Source of the DNA: Bacteroidota bacterium
GTDB lineage: Bacteria > Bacteroidota > Bacteroidia > Bacteroidales > GCA-2748055
DNA: 5,089 nt
Assembly: GCA_030592605.1 (NCBI GenBank)
Contig: JAUVIT010000178.1
Location: 1-5,089 of the forward strand
Reading direction: 5' to 3'
Shown here: positions 1-5,089 of the stretch, piece by piece
Layout of the letters: every line of letters begins with the position of its first letter
Numbering within the stretch: position 1 is the stretch's first letter
Program-made: the position numbers and the translations under genes
Notes under the pieces: model-generated
What the model was told of the DNA's origin: nothing
The model's database searches: none
Seen by the model: the letters and a program-made list of their open reading frames with translations, nothing else

Positions 1-79
1 CGGCGCAGCTAAGGTTGGTAGTCTTCCCAACGCTTTGTGCTACTTTAACCAGATCTACTGCAGGGTCTGGCATTCCTGC
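1..79 (-). pseudogene. Continuation of the multiheme cytochrome reading frame beyond the in-frame TGA; runs off the window
   Basis: Reading on in the same frame directly after the TGA at 82-80 gives 26 sense codons. They start AGMPDPAVDLVKVAQSVGK and end LSCA at the window edge. The sequence resembles the stretch that follows the third heme site in octaheme tetrathionate reductase-type cytochromes, where a CxxCH motif comes next; the terminal Cys-Ala is probably its beginning. It has no signal peptide of its own and no convincing start, so it reads as the downstream part of the same gene rather than a separate one. The remaining hemes should lie outside the window. The interruption is a substitution-type nonsense codon, since no frame change is needed to rejoin the two halves. 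A single change such as GGA (Gly) to TGA would explain it. A sequencing error cannot be excluded. Confidence 0.75.
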
Positions 80-466
80 TCAAGTTTGTGATTTCTTATA
101 GGTCCCGGACCGGTCGTGACAAATCAGGCAATCAATGTTATTTGGATCCTCAAAATCAAATGATTCATCTTTCCAGCCAAAGCCTATGTGGCAACTGGTA
201 CACCGGGGCCAATTGGAAGGTAGGGAAACACAAAAATTATTGATCATGTTTTGCTTTCCAAAGTTCTCATCACCCAACCAGTTCCAGTGCCTGGTTTTCA
301 TAAGATCCTTGTCTATGCCATCGTGGCAAAGCAGACAGGTTTCTGTAACTTCCTGAGGGGTGGCGAAAGGACCTTCAATAAATTCCGAATGGTCTTCCTG
401 AGCAAAAACAGTAGCTCCAAACAATAGCGCTATAAGCAATGTTGCCGCGATTTTCATAACGTACAT
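80..466 (-). CDS. Octaheme tetrathionate reductase-family multiheme c-type cytochrome, N-terminal part ending at an in-frame TGA
   Basis: This 128-residue frame encodes the exported N-terminus of a periplasmic multiheme cytochrome c. Residues 5-22 form a signal peptide: one Lys, a hydrophobic core, and a VFA-Q cleavage site near 22/23. Three CxxCH heme-attachment motifs follow: CLLCH at 44-48, CTSCH at 89-93 and CLICH at 113-117. The surroundings (RHWNWLG, INNFC, PRCTSCHIGFGWKD, DCLICHD..GTYKK) match what I remember of the octaheme tetrathionate reductase family. Members of that family are several hundred residues long, bind eight hemes, and can reduce tetrathionate or nitrogen oxyanions; the true substrate cannot be told here. 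The frame stops at TGA (82-80), far short of family length, but family-like sequence continues in the same frame beyond it. Met4 (457) is an alternative start giving a more typical signal peptide; the ATG at 466 has A-rich sequence upstream, and neither has a Shine-Dalgarno site. The family call is fairly firm. Whether a functional protein is made is doubtful. Confidence 0.85.
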   Translation of the reverse strand: MYVMKIAATLLIALLFGATVFAQEDHSEFIEGPFATPQEVTETCLLCHDGIDKDLMKTRHWNWLGDENFGKQNMINNFCVSLPSNWPRCTSCHIGFGWKDESFDFEDPNNIDCLICHDRSGTYKKSQT

Positions 467-489
467 TTTTAGGATTATTTAAATGTACG
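460..489. repeat. Perfect 9-bp inverted repeat overlapping the cytochrome start codon
   Basis: CGTACATTT at 460-468 and AAATGTACG at 481-489 are exact reverse complements separated by a 12-nt A/T-rich spacer. The proximal arm contains the ATG at 464-466. On DNA this could be an operator for a dimeric regulator. In the cytochrome mRNA it could fold into a hairpin with the upstream start codon in its stem, which would favour the second ATG at 455-457 or reduce translation. It matches no regulator consensus that I recognise; it is not an Fnr/Crp-type TTGAT-N4-ATCAA site. The arms and spacer are seen directly; any function is inferred. Confidence 0.5.
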
Positions 490-601
490 GTTTTTTCACG
501 AGTATAAGGCCAGTAGCGTTCCATACTATTAAGCATCCTTGGGAGCAATTTACTTACAATAGATTATCTTAACAGTCGGAATTAAAAACTGATTGCTGCA
601 C
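467..601. promoter_or_regulatory. Divergent intergenic region between the cytochrome gene and tamB
   Basis: These 135 bp separate two genes transcribed away from each other, so both promoters are expected here. The region is A/T-rich and contains no ORF, RNA gene or terminator that I can recognise. The outer arm of the 460-489 inverted repeat lies at its left end. No Bacteroidota-type promoter (TTG about 20 bp before TAnnTTTG) is convincing on either strand. The nearest match for tamB is TTG at 539-541 followed by TAGATTAT at 560-567. On the minus strand TATACT (506-501) resembles a -10 box but has no matching -35. The role is assigned from gene layout rather than from a recognised motif. Confidence 0.4.
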
Positions 602-3600
602 TTGAGAAAATGGAGAAAATACTTATTGATTTTCCTGATGGGCATACTGGGGCTGCTGCTAATGCTCTTACTTGTTCTCAACCTCCCTTTTACCCAGCGC
701 TTTGCTACCGGGAAAGTTAATCAGGTCTTAAGTTCTTCAAGTGTTCCAATCCACCTGGATGCCATCAGGAAGATTATGCCGGGATCGGTAATCATTCAGG
801 GGGTCGTCATTTCAGGCCTTCAGGGAGATACCATTATTTATGCAGGTGAGCTTGAGGCAGATATTCGTCTTATTTCTCTGCTTCGAAGCAAAGTGATGCT
901 TAAAGAAGTGGTACTGGATGGCGCGCTTGTTGAGCTGGCCAGGAAAAACAGTGCTGAAAAACTCAATATTGCAGCGGCGTTTCAATCTGGAAGGAAAAAG
1001 GACGCTGTTCCCTTGGAAAAACCTCCAGCCAAATGGGAAATTTCCATCAGAAAGGGAACGCTCTCGAATATCCGCTTCCAGATGAACGATTCCATAAGCG
1101 GGGTCCATATATCGCAGAATGCATCCCTGATAAAGTTGGATAATTTTGATATTTCACTTCCCAAAAGGGAGATAAACATCAGGTCATTGTTTCTGGATAA
1201 TGCCATGGGATCAGTGCATCTGACTCCACAGTTAAAACCTCCAAAAACGAGAAAGGGACCACCCTGGAATTTGGGTTTCGACAAGCTCGCAATGGAGGAT
1301 ATGGACTTTGGATTTTCCAAGGCTGTTGACAGTCTGGATATCAGGACCATCATTGGAAAGGGAAGTGTTCGGGCCAATGTCTTTGACCTTGTTTCCAGGA
1401 CGGTTGACATAAAAAAGATTTCTTTGGACAAAAGCATGCTGGCAATCAATGGGCGAAGGGTATTTCACGAAATTGAATTGCAGACAGAGGATCTCAGGCT
1501 GGATGAAACCCAGGCTGCTTTGAAGTTAAGGAAGATGGCATTTGAAATGGAGAACGGATTTTCTCTGAAGAAGATGAGTGGAGAGCTTGACTCTAACAGG
1601 GATAAGACATGGCTTCAAGTGGATGTGCAAACAAAGAATAGTCGTTTGGGCCTGAAGGCTTCTGCCAATGAGACTTATGGGGATATTCTCGCAGCTCCCG
1701 GTCAGATTGAACAGGCCACAGTGGAGATGGAAAAGAGTTTGATATCCCTGAAAGACTTGGTTTGCTTTTTGCCTGAACTCGAAGGATGGCCCATTTATGA
1801 GGGTCTGGCCGCTTCCCAGATTGAAGTGGGGACGCATCTGGATCTGAAAGCTTCCTCGCTTGATGTATCCGCGATGACAATTTCGCAGGAGAGGAATTTC
1901 AGTATCAAGCTGGGAGGGAATATTCAAAAGGTCTTTAACTTAGCCGATGCCACCGGGGACATGCATCTTTCTGTTTCCGGTCTTAATCAAGTCTGGTTGG
2001 AGGAGCTTGCCACCGCTTCCGGCATCTCACACCCGTTTCCGGATCTTTCAGATCTGAAGCTTGAGGGCAATCTATCCGATTCACTGGTATCGCCTGAAAT
2101 AAGTTTGACCCTGGTGAGCCAAAGGGGAAATATGGATGTCATTGGCTCACTTGACATTCAAAAGAAATTATTTGTTCTGGGATATTCTTTGCGTGGGGTA
2201 GCTCTGGGAGAACTTTTAGCTGTGCCTGACCTGGGATCATTTACGGGGGCCGGGGAGATAAAAGGAATGGGATTTTCAGGGGATGAGCTGCAGGCAAGTT
2301 TTTACCTGCAGATGGATACTCTCGGTTTTAAAGGCTACCCATATCACAATTTTCAGTTTACAGGTGCCATACAGCCAGGGGTCTATGGCCTCCAGATGGT
2401 AGCAAAGGATCCTTCTATGAAAGGAGATATGCAACTGAGCCTGGAACTGGCCGATTCGGCAATTGTCCTTAAGACCTCAGGCCTCCTGCAGGCGCAGCTG
2501 GATGAATTAAATCTTTATGGTGATACCTTGAATCTTCAAACAGACTTTGATGCAAGCCTGATCAATAAGGGCCAGGTTCTGGAAACAAAACTACACAGCA
2601 GAGATCTGACATTAATCACCCCACAGAAGACTGCAGTGGTAGAGGAGCTGATTGCCTATTTTAAATCAGACAGCGCAAGATCTTCCTTCCAGCTTGATGC
2701 AGATTTCATGGAGGCTGACCTGCAAATGGTGAAGCCCTTGAATGAGCTCGATTCACTTGGCATGGGATACCATCACTACTTCGCATCATTCCGGAAGGCA
2801 TCTCATATTACAGCTGCCAACAGGGTTGAAGCTCTTCCAGAGATAAATGCCACAGCTTCAATATTCTATCATGACGTCTTTGATGTTTTTATGGGGGATA
2901 GTGGCCTTCACTTTTCCAGATTGGATGCTTCGATTCGTAAACAGTCTGATCAAAACAGCCTGCGCACCACAATCACTGGGAGTGAGCTTTCTTATAAGGT
3001 GCTCGAAACAGAAAAGATCACTGCGGTGGTTACCGATTCTGTGGGAGTCATTTTGCTGGAGCTTCTGTCGGATTCCACCTCCTTACTTTCGGGTCCTGAG
3101 TACATGCTTAAGATTCAGGCAAATTTAAGCAACTGGAATATGTTGGCAAGTCTTTCCGTGAATGATTATGGGAATCAGGATCTGTACCTCATTGAAGTGG
3201 CTGGCAGGGCCGACAGTAATCAGATTTTCCTTGAAATTCCAGATCAGTGTCTTATCCTGAATGGCTCAAAATGGCAGCTGGAGGATCCGGAACTGCTGTC
3301 CATCGATCTGGCCGATAATTCGTTCTATCCTTCCCTGCACATGAAACGCGATTCCTCCCATCTGAATATAAATTCCGGGAGAGAGGATTCTTTAATCACC
3401 TATGCAATGGACCTGAATCGGGTGGAGCTGACTTCCCTGATCAGGAATGACGTTTTTCGGGGAAGCCCCGACGGTAGCTTTACCGGTTCAATCGAGTACC
3501 AGACCGACGGAAATACAGAGAAGAATATCGACACGGATCTATTGATTAGCGACTTACGCTTTTTCGGGCAGGCTTATAGTGAGATCAGGATGGAAGGTAG

Positions 3601-5089
3601 GTTTTCCAGGGGTGTAGCCGACAGCTATATATTTGATTTGCATGCACGGACCGACTCCCTGGATGTCCAGTTGAACGCTGAGAAAAACGCTTTGGGGGAA
3701 CGCGAGATGAAAGGACTGTTTACCCATTTTCCGCTGGTGCTTATAGAACCTTTTGTTGAAGAATATATCTCTGATGTAGAAGGAAGCTTATCGGGGAACT
3801 TTGATATGTCTTCCAGAAGGGGTCGTGAAAGGTTAACTGGCCAATTGTTATTCCATGATGCAAGAACAAAAGTCAATTTGCTGAATAGTGTTTTCAGGAT
3901 ACCAGACCAGGAAATCGATATAGCTGAACAGAAAGTAGTTTTCGATGAGTTTACAATACTGGATACCCTGGATAGACCCCTGAAGGTTGATGGGTTTATA
4001 GAATTCAGAGGCCAGAAGTCTCCTGTGGCCGATCTGAATATCACTTCTTCGGAACTCAAGGTCATGAGCCGGAAGAAAAGGAGCAATGTGCGATTTACCG
4101 GGAATGTTTTTGTGGATTCCAGGATTTCAATTACTGGGCCGCTGACCAGGCCCGATATCGGGGGAATTATTCATCTGTCTGAGGGTTCGGAGATTTTTTA
4201 CAATCATTTGGAAGATTTGAGAATGACAGAGACAGACAAGATCGTGAATTTTGTAAGTCATTCCACACTTGGGGAGGAGATCCAGGCACCGATGTTGAGC
4301 GGGCAGGGCAGGCTGGGAAGCACATCTATTGAAACAGTTATTGAGATTGATCCGAGCACAATGATCAATTTCACACTGGCAAAAAGGATGTTCGATATCT
4401 ACTTGAATGTTAAGGGTGGAGGAAATATCCAGTATAACCAGGAAAATGAACAAATGACGCTTTCTGGTAAATATGAGATTGGTGAAGGGACAACGCTGCT
4501 TAAGCTGGTGGGTTGGCCCGATAAGTCATTTCGTCTTGCCGAAGGTGGGTTTATCCGTTGGGACGGTATGGTTGAAAATCCGGAACTGGGTCTTGAAGCG
4601 GAGAATAAGGTAAGCACTTCTTATCTCAATCCCATTGATGGAAGGAACAGGGATGTCGATTTCTTTGTGATCCTTCGACTGACGGGCTATCTGGAGGACT
4701 TGAATGTGCTATTTACCGTACGTACACCAGATCAGTATGTAATGAGTATTATCAATACCCTGAGTCCGGAAGAGCAGATGCAACAGGCCATCTCAGTATT
4801 GCTTTTTGAGACCATCGATCTTCCCGGGATATCTTCGTCCACTGATTATATGACGCAGCAGGTTAACCAGATCCTCTCCTCCCAACTGAACCAGTTTACG
4901 AAAAGTGCCATCAAGGGAGTTGATATCTCCTTCGGACTTGATACCTATGATGAATCGGCCCGGGATGGGAGCAGCGAAACCACTACCAGTCTTTCCTATG
5001 AGGTCAGTAAGACTTTCCTGAACAACCGGGCGCAAATTGAGTTTTCGGGACGCCTGAAGGATGCCAACCAGGAGTCCAGTAGTAATACA
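602..5089 (+). CDS. tamB: TamB-family (DUF490, AsmA-like) translocation/assembly module protein, C-terminus beyond the window
   Basis: One open frame of 1,496 codons with no stop runs to the window edge. The chosen start is TTG at 602; the frame is closed upstream by TGA at 590-592, with TTG 593 as the only other non-ATG option nearby. This start gives a basic N-terminus (MRKWRKY) and a hydrophobic anchor at about residues 8-28. The first in-frame ATG (638, residue 13) would cut into the anchor. An AsmA-like opening follows (PGSVIIQGVVISGLQGDTI, about residues 60-80), then a long beta-rich, low-cysteine body. The TamB C-terminal domain begins near residue 1055, with GPLTRPDIGGIIHLSEGSEI, a segment around 1341 (YLNPIDGRNRDVDFFVILRL), SPEEQMQQAISVLLFE from 1388, and a final SYEVSKTFLNNR-type beta strand. 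The length fits Bacteroidota TamB proteins. TamB proteins are anchored in the inner membrane, span the periplasm, and work with a BamA/TamA-type barrel in outer-membrane protein assembly and phospholipid transport. A BamA-like gene may lie downstream, but this cannot be seen. Only a short C-terminal piece is probably missing. Confidence 0.93.
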   Translation, partial: MRKWRKYLLIFLMGILGLLLMLLLVLNLPFTQRFATGKVNQVLSSSSVPIHLDAIRKIMPGSVIIQGVVISGLQGDTIIYAGELEADIRLISLLRSKVMLKEVVLDGALVELARKNSAEKLNIAAAFQSGRKKDAVPLEKPPAKWEISIRKGTLSNIRFQMNDSISGVHISQNASLIKLDNFDISLPKREINIRSLFLDNAMGSVHLTPQLKPPKTRKGPPWNLGFDKLAMEDMDFGFSKAVDSLDIRTIIGKGSVRANVFDLVSRTVDIKKISLDKSMLAINGRRVFHEIELQTEDLRLDETQAALKLRKMAFEMENGFSLKKMSGELDSNRDKTWLQVDVQTKNSRLGLKASANETYGDILAAPGQIEQATVEMEKSLISLKDLVCFLPELEGWPIYEGLAASQIEVGTHLDLKASSLDVSAMTISQERNFSIKLGGNIQKVFNLADATGDMHLSVSGLNQVWLEELATASGISHPFPDLSDLKLEGNLSDSLVSPEISLTLVSQRGNMDVIGSLDIQKKLFVLGYSLRGVALGELLAVPDLGSFTGAGEIKGMGFSGDELQASFYLQMDTLGFKGYPYHNFQFTGAIQPGVYGLQMVAKDPSMKGDMQLSLELADSAIVLKTSGLLQAQLDELNLYGDTLNLQTDFDASLINKGQVLETKLHSRDLTLITPQKTAVVEELIAYFKSDSARSSFQLDADFMEADLQMVKPLNELDSLGMGYHHYFASFRKASHITAANRVEALPEINATASIFYHDVFDVFMGDSGLHFSRLDASIRKQSDQNSLRTTITGSELSYKVLETEKITAVVTDSVGVILLELLSDSTSLLSGPEYMLKIQANLSNWNMLASLSVNDYGNQDLYLIEVAGRADSNQIFLEIPDQCLILNGSKWQLEDPELLSIDLADNSFYPSLHMKRDSSHLNINSGREDSLITYAMDLNRVELTSLIRNDVFRGSPDGSFTGSIEYQTDGNTEKNIDTDLLISDLRFFGQAYSEIRMEGRFSRGVADSYIFDLHARTDSLDVQLNAEKNALGEREMKGLFTHFPLVLIEPFVEEYISDVEGSLSGNFDMSSRRGRERLTGQLLFHDARTKVNLLNSVFRIPDQEIDIAEQKVVFDEFTILDTLDRPLKVDGFIEFRGQKSPVADLNITSSELKVMSRKKRSNVRFTGNVFVDSRISITGPLTRPDIGGIIHLSEGSEIFYNHLEDLRMTETDKIVNFVSHSTLGEEIQAPMLSGQGRLGSTSIETVIEIDPSTMINFTLAKRMFDIYLNVKGGGNIQYNQENEQMTLSGKYEIGEGTTLLKLVGWPDKSFRLAEGGFIRWDGMVENPELGLEAENKVSTSYLNPIDGRNRDVDFFVILRLTGYLEDLNVLFTVRTPDQYVMSIINTLSPEEQMQQAISVLLFETIDLPGISSSTDYMTQQVNQILSSQLNQFTKSAIKGVDISFGLDTYDESARDGSSETTTSLSYEVSKTFLNNRAQIEFSGRLKDANQESSSNT

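Noticed and set aside
60..82. The TGA in the cytochrome as a selenocysteine codon, with a small hairpin (GCAGG-N10-CCTGC on the minus strand, 79 to 60) just downstream as a SECIS-like element.
   Set aside because: The stem is only 5 bp, lies inside family-like coding sequence, and lacks recognisable bacterial SECIS loop features. The site is not a heme ligand or a known redox Cys position. A nonsense mutation or sequencing error is simpler.
135..356. Plus-strand open frame of 73 codons opposite the cytochrome gene.
   Set aside because: It is antisense to the heme-motif coding region and has no recognisable features.
539..572. Possible Bacteroidota-type promoter for tamB: TTG at 539-541 with TAGATTAT at 560-567 or TATCTTAA at 565-572.
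   Set aside because: The second box matches TAnnTTTG poorly in both options and the region is A/T-rich, so such matches arise easily by chance.
610..720. Short plus-strand ORF of 36 codons starting at ATG 610, inside the start of tamB.
   Set aside because: It is out of frame with the long tamB frame, overlaps its membrane anchor, and its translation resembles nothing known.
2288..2311. Perfect 7-bp inverted repeat CTGCAGG-N10-CCTGCAG inside tamB.
   Set aside because: Each arm contains ctgcag coding a Leu-Gln pair in frame, there is no T-tract, and it lies in mid-gene, so it looks like a coding coincidence rather than a terminator or site.
812..5035. Several minus-strand open frames of 70-155 codons opposite tamB.
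   Set aside because: All lie antisense to a continuous 1,496-codon frame with clear TamB-family sequence. Their translations are Ser/Pro/Leu-rich without domains or signal sequences, as expected of antisense shadows.

Overview
This window most likely comes from a Bacteroidota chromosome, probably an environmental anaerobe or facultative organism. The evidence is the style of its very large TamB protein, moderate GC content, start codons without Shine-Dalgarno sequences, and an exported multiheme cytochrome. This placement is inferred from protein style and was not tested by database search.

The window holds two divergently transcribed genes separated by about 135 bp. On the left, on the minus strand, is the 5' part of an exported multiheme c-type cytochrome resembling the octaheme tetrathionate reductase (Otr) family. 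It has a signal peptide and three CxxCH heme sites. An in-frame TGA stop follows residue 128. The same frame then continues for 26 more family-like codons, up to what looks like the start of a fourth heme site, and runs off the window. The gene is therefore interrupted by a single nonsense codon: a true pseudogene, a sequencing error, or (least likely) a readthrough case.

On the right, on the plus strand from about 602 to the window end, is one uninterrupted frame of 1,496 codons. It encodes a TamB-family (DUF490/AsmA-like) envelope protein that lacks only the last part of its C-terminus. It appears to start at TTG, has an N-terminal membrane anchor, a long beta-rich body, and a recognisable TamB C-terminal domain from about residue 1055. 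It contains no in-frame TGA, which argues against a recoded TGA in the neighbouring cytochrome.

The intergenic region carries a perfect 9-bp inverted repeat that overlaps the cytochrome start codon and could be an operator or an RNA hairpin. Both products act in the envelope (periplasmic electron transfer, and outer-membrane biogenesis or lipid transport), but nothing links them functionally. I found no RNA genes, mobile elements, CRISPR arrays or clear new system. The best leads are the interrupted cytochrome and the dyad over its start.
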